This document shows positions 1 to 9,324 of a DNA stretch of 64,000 nucleotides, one piece after another. Each line of letters starts with the position of its first letter. The stretch's first letter is position 1. This stretch comes from Candidatus Parvarchaeota archaeon. Lineage in GTDB: Archaea; Nanobdellota; Nanobdellia; WJKC01. The position numbers were made by a program, and so were the translations under genes. Under the pieces are notes generated by a model. That model made no database searches. It was given only the letters and a program-made list of their open reading frames with translations, and was not told the origin of the DNA. The stretch covers positions 62,001-126,000 of the forward strand of contig JAUWZX010000002.1 in NCBI GenBank assembly GCA_030615175.1, written 5' to 3'.

Positions 1-2
1 TA

Positions 3-746
3 AAAAATATATTAATCAAAACTGAAGGTAATGGTTTAATAATTAAGGCGGATTCGCTAGGGAGTCTTGAAGCAATTAATAACTTATTCAAGAATCATCC
101 TATTATGAAGGCTGAGATTGGGGCGATAAACAAGCAGGACTTGATTGAAGCTAACTCCGTGCGTGAAAGCAAAAAGGAGCATGGCGTCATTATAGGATTC
201 AATATTAGTGAACTCGCGGAGGCAGCTGAGTTTAACAAAGAATTAAATATTAAGATATTCAAGTCAAACATTATTTACAAACTATTAGAAGATTATGAGA
301 ATTATTTAAAGGATTTATTAGATAAGCGCAAGGCAAGTGCTTTAAAGAGCCTTGTAACACCTGTTAAACTCAAATTCTTAAAGGATAATGTTTTCAGGGC
401 TTCTAAGCCCGCGATTATTGGCATGGAAGTCCTTGACGGTACTTTAAGGGCAGGCTACTCACTCATTAATGAGGATTTAAGGAAGGTTGGCGAAGTCAAA
501 GCCATTCAAGTTAAGGGTGAGTCAGTTGGCGAGGCAGTTAAGGGCATGCGCGTTGCAGTAAGCATTAGCAATGGAGTAGTTGGCAGGAACTTAAATGAAG
601 GTGACGTCCTGTACTCTAACGTGCCTGAAAGCCACTTCATTAAGATGAAAACTGATTACAAAAAGTACTTGCGCAGTGATGAGATTACTGCCATGCGTGA
701 AATACTTAAAATTCACAGGAAAAAGAATGAAGATTGGGGGCTATAA
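3..746 (+). CDS. infB: Translation initiation factor aIF5B/IF-2, C-terminal part (truncated by window start)
   Basis: Frame is open from base 3 upstream of the listed ATG (KNILIKTEGNGLIIKADSLGSLEAINN...); ADSLGSLEA motif and C-terminal domain typical of IF2/eIF5B. Confidence 0.9.
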   Translation, partial: KNILIKTEGNGLIIKADSLGSLEAINNLFKNHPIMKAEIGAINKQDLIEANSVRESKKEHGVIIGFNISELAEAAEFNKELNIKIFKSNIIYKLLEDYENYLKDLLDKRKASALKSLVTPVKLKFLKDNVFRASKPAIIGMEVLDGTLRAGYSLINEDLRKVGEVKAIQVKGESVGEAVKGMRVAVSISNGVVGRNLNEGDVLYSNVPESHFIKMKTDYKKYLRSDEITAMREILKIHRKKNEDWGL

Positions 747-752
747 AACCCC

Positions 753-1346
753 TTAAAGCTTTAATTGTTTAAGATAATGCGCCCTCTTACTGTAATCTTT
801 TTTAAAATGATTAATTAAAACAAGATTAACTAAATACTTATTAAATATTTCAAGTCCATCACTTAAGACTGTGAAGCCAAGGGATTCTGGCTGGGAAAAA
901 TGTCTCTTAATGTTCTCGTATCCGTACTCGCGTGTTATTTTATATTTCTTGCAAATACTTTTCCAGTCCCATTGCGTTTCTATTGGCTTCCTAACCCCAT
1001 CATCATTATATAATACATAACAATGAGTTTGCCTTAAGACATCCTTCATGATAACAAGACTTATTGGCAGCCCTGATTCATCACCAATTATTTTATACAA
1101 CATTGATAATCCTAAACAATTGCCCCTGCCTTTTTTAATCACTTCAGTGATTTCAACATAATCACCTTTTTTGAACTCTGACTTCAAATAATCATCCAAT
1201 AACTCCAATTTCATGATGTTATCAGAATTATTAAACTCCTTAATCTCATTAATGACTGATTCTAAATATTGCCTGCAGGAAGCAGTGTTATCCTTGAAAT
1301 AAGATGCATTCAACACTAAATTCAATAAGTTTGCCATGATAACCAT
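753..1346 (-). CDS. Transglutaminase-like cysteine protease-fold protein
   Basis: GRGNCLGLSMLYKIIGDESGLPISLV...THCYVLYN resembles transglutaminase-like Cys...His core. Confidence 0.5.
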   Translation of the reverse strand: MVIMANLLNLVLNASYFKDNTASCRQYLESVINEIKEFNNSDNIMKLELLDDYLKSEFKKGDYVEITEVIKKGRGNCLGLSMLYKIIGDESGLPISLVIMKDVLRQTHCYVLYNDDGVRKPIETQWDWKSICKKYKITREYGYENIKRHFSQPESLGFTVLSDGLEIFNKYLVNLVLINHFKKDYSKRAHYLKQLKL

Positions 1347-1402
1347 TTAATAATTTATAGGCAAAACTTTATAAAATCATTTCTTTTTTCTAATTCGTAT
1401 TC

Positions 1403-1948
1403 ATGGAGTTTAAAATTAATATTGGTGATAAGGCAGGCAAGAGTTACAAAATTATTCTTAAAGAGCCTGAAGCTGCTAATTTAATTGGTTTAAAGATTGG
1501 CAGCTCATTTAACGGCAGCGTTTTAGGGCTTAATGGTTATGAATTTAAAATCACTGGCGGCAGTGATAATGCAGGTTTCCCGATGAGGAAAGAGGTTATG
1601 GGGTCAAGAAGGGTCAGGATACTCACAGGGAAGAGTGTTGGCTTAAAGAAGGTTAAGCAGAAAGGGTGGCGCAGGAGGAAGACTTTCAGAGGCAACACTA
1701 TTGCGGATGACATTGCTCAAATTAATGTTATTGCAGTGAAGCAGGGTAAGAAAAAGTTAAAGGAGATTTTCGGCAAGAAAGCGCCTGCAGCGAAAGAAGA
1801 GAAAAAGGAAAAATTGCCTAAAGAAGAAAAGTCCAGTGCGAAAGAAGAAAAAAAGGAAGAGAAAAAGAAAAAATCACCTAAAGAAGAAAAACCAGCTGAA
1901 GAGAAAAAGGAAACACTAAAAATTCCAAAAGAGAAGAAAAAAGAGTAA
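1403..1948 (+). CDS. rps6e: 30S ribosomal protein S6e with K/E-rich C-terminal tail
   Basis: MEFKINIGDKAGKSYK...GGSDNAGFPMRKEV...RRRKTFRGNTI. Confidence 0.95.
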   Translation: MEFKINIGDKAGKSYKIILKEPEAANLIGLKIGSSFNGSVLGLNGYEFKITGGSDNAGFPMRKEVMGSRRVRILTGKSVGLKKVKQKGWRRRKTFRGNTIADDIAQINVIAVKQGKKKLKEIFGKKAPAAKEEKKEKLPKEEKSSAKEEKKEEKKKKSPKEEKPAEEKKETLKIPKEKKKE

Positions 1949-1983
1949 GGCTTATAATAGATATTAATTCTCTAATTCTTTTA

Positions 1984-3195
1984 ATGAACGTGCCTGAAAT
2001 AAATATTGGAATGGTTGGTCATATTGACCACGGCAAGACAACGCTGCTTGAAGCACTTACAGGTAAGTGGGCGAGCACTCACTCAGAGGAATTAAAAAGA
2101 GGTATTACCATTCGCCTCGGGTACGCTGAAATGAGTATATACAAGTGCCCTAAAGGAGAATACACTAATAATGCTAAGTGCCCTGCTCATAAAGTGAAGT
2201 GCAAAGAGATTAGGCGTGTTTCATTCATTGACGCGCCAGGCCATGAAACATTAATGGCAACAATGCTTTCAAGCGCTTCAGTGATAGACGCTGCAATACT
2301 GGTAATCGCTGCTAATGAAAAGTGCCCGCAGCCTCAGACAAAGGAGCATTTAGCAGCTCTGAAAGTCACAGGGGTTAAGAACATAATCATTGTGCAGAAT
2401 AAAATTGACGTAGTAAGCGAGGCAGAAGCCAAGAATTCTTACAAGGATATTAAGGAATTTGTTAAGGGTTCAATCATAGAGGATGCTCCAGTCATTCCTG
2501 TAAGCGCTCAGCATAACACTAATGTTAACATATTAATCCAGGCAATTCAAGAATTCTTTAAGACCCCGAAGCGTGATTTAAGAAAACAGCCAGTAATGCT
2601 TGTGTTAAGAAGTTTTGACGTTAACAAGCCAGGCACAGAGATTAAGAAATTATCAGGCGGAGTTCTTGGAGGCATACTAAAGCAGGGGGAGTTAAGGAAA
2701 GGTGATGAATTAATCATGCTGCCAGGATTAAAGACTGAAGAGGGCGGCAGGACTGCTTACAAGCCAATAAAGACTAAGGCTGCAAGCATATTTTATGGTT
2801 CAAAACAAGTTAGCAGGGCAATTCCTGGAGGCAACTTCGGTGTTTCAACAACGCTGGACCCTAACTTGACCAAGAGTGATGAATTAGCTGGTTCAATAAT
2901 CTGCACTCCTGCTTACTGTCCTCCAGTGTTTACTGATGAGTTAATATTAAAGCCTGAACTGCTTCAAAGAGTCGTTGGCACTGAAGAGGAATTAGTTCAG
3001 GAAGAGTTAAGAATTAATGAAACCCTCCTTATTAATGCATTAACTGCCAAGACGGTGGGCGTGATTACGAAGGCAGGCAAGAAAATTACTTTAAGGCTTA
3101 AACTACCAATCTGTATTGAACGCGAGGAACGCGTTGCCATTTCAAGATTCATTAATAACAAGTGGCGCTTGATTGGTTCAGGAGTAGTTCAATAA
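1984..3195 (+). CDS. eif2g: Translation initiation factor aIF2 subunit gamma
   Basis: NIGMVGHIDHGKTTLLEALTGKW, zinc-knuckle region, FIDAPGHETLMATMLSSA. Confidence 0.97.
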   Translation: MNVPEINIGMVGHIDHGKTTLLEALTGKWASTHSEELKRGITIRLGYAEMSIYKCPKGEYTNNAKCPAHKVKCKEIRRVSFIDAPGHETLMATMLSSASVIDAAILVIAANEKCPQPQTKEHLAALKVTGVKNIIIVQNKIDVVSEAEAKNSYKDIKEFVKGSIIEDAPVIPVSAQHNTNVNILIQAIQEFFKTPKRDLRKQPVMLVLRSFDVNKPGTEIKKLSGGVLGGILKQGELRKGDELIMLPGLKTEEGGRTAYKPIKTKAASIFYGSKQVSRAIPGGNFGVSTTLDPNLTKSDELAGSIICTPAYCPPVFTDELILKPELLQRVVGTEEELVQEELRINETLLINALTAKTVGVITKAGKKITLRLKLPICIEREERVAISRFINNKWRLIGSGVVQ

Positions 3196-3206
3196 TATTA
3201 AATAGA

Positions 3207-3270
3207 AGCTCAGTGAACACGTCTCCTCATCACGGAGTAAATCTCAGCATGGAGCTGTCACTTCATCGCC
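3207..3270 (-). ncRNA. Candidate C/D-box sRNA
   Basis: Minus strand GGCGATGA-(15)-CTGA-(10)-GTGATGA-(13)-CTGA: C-like, D', perfect C' and D boxes in canonical order and spacing in a non-coding gap. Confidence 0.65.
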
Positions 3271-3340
3271 AATTAAAAATAATGATTTTATGGGTTTAAA
3301 AAACTTTTTAAAAACATTAATAATTAAATTCTTAGTAATT

Positions 3341-3446
3341 GCTCCGGTAGCTCAGTTGGTTAGAGCGCTACACTCATAATTGAGGGCGTTACTGGTATTA
3401 ACTAACAGAAATGTAGAGGTCGTGGGTTCGATTCCCTCCCGGGGCT
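3341..3446 (+). tRNA. tRNA with CAU anticodon (elongator Met or Ile2), intron ~3379-3410
   Basis: GCTCCGG...CCGGGGC acceptor, GCTC/GAGC D-stem, CTACA-CTCATAA-TGTAG after removing a 32-nt intron at 37/38, TTCGATT T-loop. Confidence 0.88.
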
Positions 3447-3543
3447 TACCTTTTAAGGTTCACTTCCCTTCAACCTTAAATAAGAATAGATTGTTGCGTA
3501 AATAAAAGAATAAATACTTCTTTAAGATTTTCAAATATTTATA

Positions 3544-5646
3544 ATGAATAGTTACTTTCTTGGTAATAAAAAATATGAAAGTTATAAGACATATAATAAC
3601 AGAAAATACTTAATTATTAATGGAAAAAAGCGGCCAATTAGTCATAGCGAACAATTAATTAAGATTAATGATATTACTTCAAAAATTAATGATTATGAAA
3701 CAAATTATTATGAAATAATTAATAAAAATGAATTATCTCCTGTAGCAATTATCAGTCCTGAACAATCTCTTGAAGAAATACTTTCAGGAGGGTATGATAA
3801 GCAATTTCCAGACTACAGATCACTTGAATTAATCCATCATAGTGGAAGAAGTTATATCTTGGTACCCAGCTTACTTTTTGATGATGCCCGCTATGGTATA
3901 GCAGTCAGTGTTAATGGCAACATATTCTTAGGAGCAGGCGATTATAAAGGCAATAATGAGTATGAGGCAGGAATGTTGTGGGGTGGAAGAGGCTTAGTAT
4001 ATGTTTTCGGACAAGAATATGACGGGAACAGAGTTAAACAAGGCATTAAGTATACTCAAGACTGTATGGGCATGGTTTATGCGGTCGGAGATAATGAAGA
4101 AGTTGAAGAAACTAACAGGATTGAAGATATAAATTTCATAATAAATGCTATTAGTAACTACCAATTACAAACTCATAAGAAAGGAGGATTATTTAACTTA
4201 AATAACATAACAGCAAATAGTTTTAAGAGACTTTTTTTGGAAACTGAACTTGAAGGCATGAATATTAAAGACGAAATAATCAATGATTTATATCAAAGTT
4301 TCAAGCATTTAAAAGAAGCATATCTAGAAAGTTTTGAAGTCCGAAACAAAGGGTCTATTCCTCTGAAATTCATTCTTGAAAAAGTTGATGAATTAAATAT
4401 ATTTAAATTCGTATTCAATGAAGATGATAAATCTTTTTTAAAATCAATTATAATAAATGAATATGACTCCTCATGGGATTCATTACTTAGTAAGCTTGAT
4501 TTGTCTTTAAATGAAGTAAATAAAACAATTGTGGACAACATGATTGATTCAGGATTTCATTCAACTATGCATGAATTAGCAAAGAAGGGATATAATTTTA
4601 CAGATAAACAAACAGATAAGATAATTAAAAACAATTTTACTGGCGCTGCACGCGTAATTGCTAATAAATACAGATTCAGTGACGAACAAGTAAACTGGAT
4701 TATAGAAGAGTATAACTCTTTTTATAAAGCTCTAAAAAGAATAGCAAATAATTACAACTTTTCTAACGAACAAGTAAATAAAATGATTGAAAAGGAATGT
4801 GGCGGTACATTATCAACGCTTGTTGGGAAATATGAATTTAATGATAATCAAATAAATAAAATGATTAATCACGAGTGGACATACAATTTTAGGAATACAA
4901 TAAATAATCTTTTACTAAATAATTATGAATTCAGTGATGAGCAATTAAATAAGATAATTAATAAAAAGATAAGTAAAAAACTGGTTTTCCTTTATATGAA
5001 TCATGAATCTGTTGATAATCAGGTTAATAACCTGATTGAGAATAAATCAAAACATTCTTTAACTAACCTCGTGCGTGATGGCTACAAATTCAGTAACGAA
5101 CAAGTAAATAAAATGATTAATCATGGATTTAAGAATCCTTTAAAAGCTCTTTCTTGGGATTACAAATTTAGTGACGAACAAATTAATGAATTAATTAAAA
5201 AAAGATTCAGGAGCGCAATAAATGTATTAACCGAACATAAATATAAATTTGATGATGAGCAAGTGAATGAAATGATTAATAAAGGATTCGGCAGGTCCTT
5301 ATCCAATCTATTATGCGAAGCAGATTATGAATTCACTGATGAACAAATTAATAGGATGATTAATAAAAAGTTAAAAGAAACAACTAGCATTCTTGTTTGT
5401 AGAGATTATAAATTTACTGGCAAACAAGTAGATAAAATGATTAAATACGAATTTAAAAATGCTATAAATGAACTTGCAGAAAAAAGACATGAATTCAATA
5501 AAGAACAAATTAAAAAAATTATTGATAATAACTTTTGTTTAGCGTCCAGGTTTATTTATGAAACGCGCGGTTATGATTTATCTGAAGAGTATAGAAAAAA
5601 AGCCGGACATCATAGCGATATATACCATAACCCAAGAAGACTATAA
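3544..5646 (+). CDS. Large protein with ~13 tandem ~27-aa helical repeats (Y-x-F-S-D-E-Q-V-N-K-M-I)
   Basis: Repeats such as YNFSNEQVNKMIEK, YEFSDEQLNKIINK, YKFSNEQVNKMINHGF, YKFSDEQINELIKK, YKFDDEQVNEMINKGF. Confidence 0.8.
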   Translation: MNSYFLGNKKYESYKTYNNRKYLIINGKKRPISHSEQLIKINDITSKINDYETNYYEIINKNELSPVAIISPEQSLEEILSGGYDKQFPDYRSLELIHHSGRSYILVPSLLFDDARYGIAVSVNGNIFLGAGDYKGNNEYEAGMLWGGRGLVYVFGQEYDGNRVKQGIKYTQDCMGMVYAVGDNEEVEETNRIEDINFIINAISNYQLQTHKKGGLFNLNNITANSFKRLFLETELEGMNIKDEIINDLYQSFKHLKEAYLESFEVRNKGSIPLKFILEKVDELNIFKFVFNEDDKSFLKSIIINEYDSSWDSLLSKLDLSLNEVNKTIVDNMIDSGFHSTMHELAKKGYNFTDKQTDKIIKNNFTGAARVIANKYRFSDEQVNWIIEEYNSFYKALKRIANNYNFSNEQVNKMIEKECGGTLSTLVGKYEFNDNQINKMINHEWTYNFRNTINNLLLNNYEFSDEQLNKIINKKISKKLVFLYMNHESVDNQVNNLIENKSKHSLTNLVRDGYKFSNEQVNKMINHGFKNPLKALSWDYKFSDEQINELIKKRFRSAINVLTEHKYKFDDEQVNEMINKGFGRSLSNLLCEADYEFTDEQINRMINKKLKETTSILVCRDYKFTGKQVDKMIKYEFKNAINELAEKRHEFNKEQIKKIIDNNFCLASRFIYETRGYDLSEEYRKKAGHHSDIYHNPRRL

Positions 5647-5713
5647 TATACGCCAGTATATGTTCCAAATCCATAATATTTATTAAGAAACACTTTTTTG
5701 ATATTGAATTGTA

Positions 5714-6079
5714 ATGGATAGGAAAGAAGAATTAACTTTGATAAAAAAGTTAGATAGTTATATTATCAGGCTTGACAATCATCTTATTATTACTCTATTA
5801 TTCAAGTTTTATTGCGGCCTAAACGAGATTTTTCCAGAGTACAAGAGAAAATATTTTGGAGCAGCATACAATAAAGGATTGATTAGTGAGGAGCAGATTG
5901 GCGAGGTTAAGGAATGGAGAGATTATAGAAACAAATTAGTTCATAATAACATTAGGTTAAGTGATGAGGATTGCAAAAAAATTGAATTAATTAAAAATAA
6001 TATTGAAACAATTATTAACCAAGTAGATGAAAAGACTTCTTTCAGTTATGATAAAGGATTTCTGCCAAACAGGCTTTGA
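5714..6079 (+). CDS. Small HEPN-like protein
   Basis: EWRDYRNKLVHNN carries the Rx4H motif in an all-helical small protein. Confidence 0.5.
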   Translation: MDRKEELTLIKKLDSYIIRLDNHLIITLLFKFYCGLNEIFPEYKRKYFGAAYNKGLISEEQIGEVKEWRDYRNKLVHNNIRLSDEDCKKIELIKNNIETIINQVDEKTSFSYDKGFLPNRL

Positions 6080-6195
6080 AAATCCTAGTCCCAACACTGT
6101 GTTTCTCTATCATATTTTCGAAGAAAGTAATTACTATATTATAGATTTGTTGATAAAGGAAATTATTTTAATAACTTATCATTATTATTCTTATT

Positions 6196-7212
6196 ATGAA
6201 AGAGTTTGATTTCCAAACAATTGCTCCTAAAACTTATGGAGCACTTACTGGAAAATATATTGACGAAGTCCTGGACGAGATTCTTGATTGTTACAGTAAT
6301 GGAAAGGATTTCTGGATTAATCTTAACACAAACAGGTTTATCCTGGTCCCGAAGAGTTATCGCAACAAAGAAAAGGATTTAATAACTGGTCTTTCCAGGA
6401 ATGATTTTAATTGTTTTAAGGATTATTTAGTGTGGGGAAAGGTGAGTGGTTGGAATATTCCTGGCAAAAATCTTGACGAAAACAGTTACAGGCTGCACAG
6501 GAATCCTGAAGAAAGGCTTTCTGAAGAGGATGCAGTGAGAATTATGGAAAGAATAAGGCTTGTCTGGAAAGAGAAGCCAAATTATAATGCTGAATATGAT
6601 GTTATGCGTTCAAGGTATGATAATTCTGGGATGACTCCTCTGGAATTCCAGACTAATTATGAGTTCAGGGAATACAAGGGGGGAAAAGGTATTGAATTAA
6701 AGAGTTTCAGGACTATACAGGAGTTCTGGAGAAATTGTCTTGGTGACAGGTCCTTGATTAATAAGAGGACTTATCCTGGGAAAAAACTGTGTTTGGAAAA
6801 CATGATATTAATGAGTGAAGTGCCTGCTTACCCTTCAGCAGCTTATTCTGGCAGTTATTGGGGTAGGATACAGCCCAACAGGATAAAGGATAAGAACCTT
6901 CCCGGCTCAACAATCACTTGGGGAATGCTTGACATTGGAAAACATGCTTCCAGGATTTTTGGCTCCGTACCGCTAGCCAAATTAAGAAAAGTGGAGGGGG
7001 ATGAATACACAGTGCTATGCCTTAACAATGAGGAATCAATTATTGGCGCAGTATCAATATACGTTAAGAATGACGATGAAATCCTTGACAGGGTAGGCGA
7101 GAGAATAGATAGTGTGGAATTAGAAGTCAGGCAGCCGAATTATTATTTCATACTCAATGATGATTACGCTCTGCCGATAATATATTATCCGCTGGTAAAA
7201 AGATTCAGATAG
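6196..7212 (+). CDS. Hypothetical protein
   Basis: 338-aa intact ORF, no family recognised. Confidence 0.6.
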   Translation: MKEFDFQTIAPKTYGALTGKYIDEVLDEILDCYSNGKDFWINLNTNRFILVPKSYRNKEKDLITGLSRNDFNCFKDYLVWGKVSGWNIPGKNLDENSYRLHRNPEERLSEEDAVRIMERIRLVWKEKPNYNAEYDVMRSRYDNSGMTPLEFQTNYEFREYKGGKGIELKSFRTIQEFWRNCLGDRSLINKRTYPGKKLCLENMILMSEVPAYPSAAYSGSYWGRIQPNRIKDKNLPGSTITWGMLDIGKHASRIFGSVPLAKLRKVEGDEYTVLCLNNEESIIGAVSIYVKNDDEILDRVGERIDSVELEVRQPNYYFILNDDYALPIIYYPLVKRFR

Positions 7213-7531
7213 TGTAATCCTTTAATATTTCTTCACACATAGAACAAAGATTCATGTACTTCTTCTCAGGCCTGAATCCTAATTTTTTTCCAACCTCCCA
7301 TGGACCCATATCCAGTAATGATTTAATGACTTCATCCTTAATTGCATTCTCATATAATTCACCAACTTTGTCAGTTATTGCATTGCCCAGAATTAGGGAT
7401 GGGATTTCCCAGCAACACATGTTCACGCTGCCATCAGGATTTATATTAAGGTAAGCGCGCTGAGTATCATGCCAATTCTCATAAGCCTCGCAATAAAAAG
7501 TTCTGGGAAAAATTTTTTCAGAGATCTTCAT
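7205..7531 (-). CDS. Stand-alone SPASM-like domain protein (no radical SAM core)
   Basis: YLNINPDGSVNMCCWEIPSLILGNAI...YMNLCSMCEEIL; start re-assigned to MKISEKIF, overlapping the upstream ORF by 14 nt. Confidence 0.5.
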   Translation of the reverse strand: MKISEKIFPRTFYCEAYENWHDTQRAYLNINPDGSVNMCCWEIPSLILGNAITDKVGELYENAIKDEVIKSLLDMGPWEVGKKLGFRPEKKYMNLCSMCEEILKDYTI

Positions 7532-7781
7532 CTTTTCTGAACCAGGATTCGTAAAGACAGCAACAATCCCCATTCTTATTCCAATTCCAATATTTGCAAA
7601 CCAACCAGTCGTTTTCTTCATCAGTGGGGTCATCATGTATGTAATGCTCTTCTATAATAATTCGTTCTATTCCATGTTTAGAATCATATGAAGGACTAAT
7701 AATGCAACCTTTCTTAAAGAGTAAGCTTGCTAAAGGAGCAGTTTTTGGGAATGCGCCATAACATTCAGGTTTTTCTTCCAT
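7518..7781 (-). CDS. Small Cys-rich hypothetical protein
   Basis: 87-aa ORF directly upstream of the SPASM-like ORF. Confidence 0.4.
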   Translation of the reverse strand: MEEKPECYGAFPKTAPLASLLFKKGCIISPSYDSKHGIERIIIEEHYIHDDPTDEENDWLVCKYWNWNKNGDCCCLYESWFRKDEDL

Positions 7782-7923
7782 ATCTTAATTCGTTAAATAT
7801 TTTTTATTAATAAATTTTTCCTTTGAACTTTTATTACTTCTCGTAGTGACCAATAGTCTTAATTAAAGTTTTCAATATGAATAAAGAAAAGTAAACAAAA
7901 AGTTTTTAAAACAAGATTTTTTT

Positions 7924-8832
7924 ATGAATTTCTTCATGATACTTGATAAAAAAATACTGAAAGAAGAAATAGGAATACATGAACTGGAATATGATGAGAA
8001 TGTTTGGGAAGAATTCATTGTTAAGCCTGTGAAAACTCTTCAGTTATTCATTACTAACCAGTGTAACCTGCGATGCAGGGCTTGCTTTTATGCACATAAA
8101 CTTGGCAGGGAAGAAATGAGTTTTGATGAATATAAAAGCCATGTTCTTAAATACAATGAAGAGGTTGAGAAAATAATATTATTGGGCGGGGAACCAACAC
8201 TTCATTCAAATTTGGAAAAAATATTTGAATTCAACAAGGACAATGATTTAAGAACAACAATTTACTCCAACGGAACCAAATTAAAAATGCTTGAAAACAT
8301 TGACTTGTCAGAAGTAAGTGTCAGGATAGGGGTCATGGGAGCACGCTCAAGCGAGAAACCATTAAACAATGTGGAAAGAGTCAAAATCCCTGTTACAATT
8401 GTATTCATGTTAAGGCCTGACAATGTTGATGAATTAATGACTACTGCAATAATGGCTGAAAAAGAATTCAATTGTGAACGCTTCATGATTTCAAGCATTA
8501 GAGATGTTGCGCAGACACGTAATTACTGGAAGGACAATGAGAACACTATTCCATTAAAAGAATACGCGAAGATAGTGCAAGGATTTGTTAATGATTACAA
8601 AGGAGGATTAAATGAATTACACCTTTCTAACCGAGGAGTGATTTATGGAAAAAAACAAGGAATTATTGTAGACAAGTGCAGGTTTGGCAACGTTTTCCCA
8701 GATGGGAAAAAAATAATATGCCCATTTGACATATCACTAAAAAAATACACAAATAAATTAATATTTAATGAAAGGAATTGCAATAAGAATAATGCTTGCT
8801 TATTAACAAAAACAGTGCTTCGAAGAAAATAA
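7924..8832 (+). CDS. Radical SAM protein
   Basis: FITNQCNLRCRACFYAH (Cx3Cx2C), LLGGEPTLH. Confidence 0.85.
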   Translation: MNFFMILDKKILKEEIGIHELEYDENVWEEFIVKPVKTLQLFITNQCNLRCRACFYAHKLGREEMSFDEYKSHVLKYNEEVEKIILLGGEPTLHSNLEKIFEFNKDNDLRTTIYSNGTKLKMLENIDLSEVSVRIGVMGARSSEKPLNNVERVKIPVTIVFMLRPDNVDELMTTAIMAEKEFNCERFMISSIRDVAQTRNYWKDNENTIPLKEYAKIVQGFVNDYKGGLNELHLSNRGVIYGKKQGIIVDKCRFGNVFPDGKKIICPFDISLKKYTNKLIFNERNCNKNNACLLTKTVLRRK

Positions 8833-8843
8833 TTACCATATTA

Positions 8844-9266
8844 CTACATGGAACTTCCTAATTGTTTCATGACTGCCTTAGCAGAATTATATTTTGAGGT
8901 ATAATCTGGTATACAACATTGAAATCTTCCATTAGTTTTAAAGTATAAGTCAACTCTAAAGTTCTTCCCTTTTTCCCTTTTACATTGTTTAATAGCATTC
9001 ATTAATTGGGAAGGAGCGATTAACCATTCCTCCTTCTTTAACACTGCATCCAATAAGTTATAACTACTTGGAATAATGTCAGACCTTTCAGACAATATAG
9101 GAGTACGATAATAATTCTTAATTAATTCATCCCTAAGGGACGCATCAACTTCCTCCTGGTCAAGTAATTGCTCTAAAACCACTAATTTATTTTCTCTTTC
9201 CTCATCTGATAGTTCCTTAAAATAATTAGACTTCTTAACATACTCCTTCAACGACTTATACATCAT
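8844..9266 (-). CDS. Hypothetical protein
   Basis: 140-aa intact ORF. Confidence 0.5.
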   Translation of the reverse strand: MMYKSLKEYVKKSNYFKELSDEERENKLVVLEQLLDQEEVDASLRDELIKNYYRTPILSERSDIIPSSYNLLDAVLKKEEWLIAPSQLMNAIKQCKREKGKNFRVDLYFKTNGRFQCCIPDYTSKYNSAKAVMKQLGSSM

Positions 9267-9324
9267 ACATTAATTTATTTAAGAACATAACTTAAATACG
9301 TTTCGAGAGTGAATGCAAAATAGT

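Noticed and set aside
6027-6209. 60-aa ORF overlapping the HEPN-like gene
   Set aside because: Alternative frame of the end of 5714-6079 and intergenic DNA; no recognisable features
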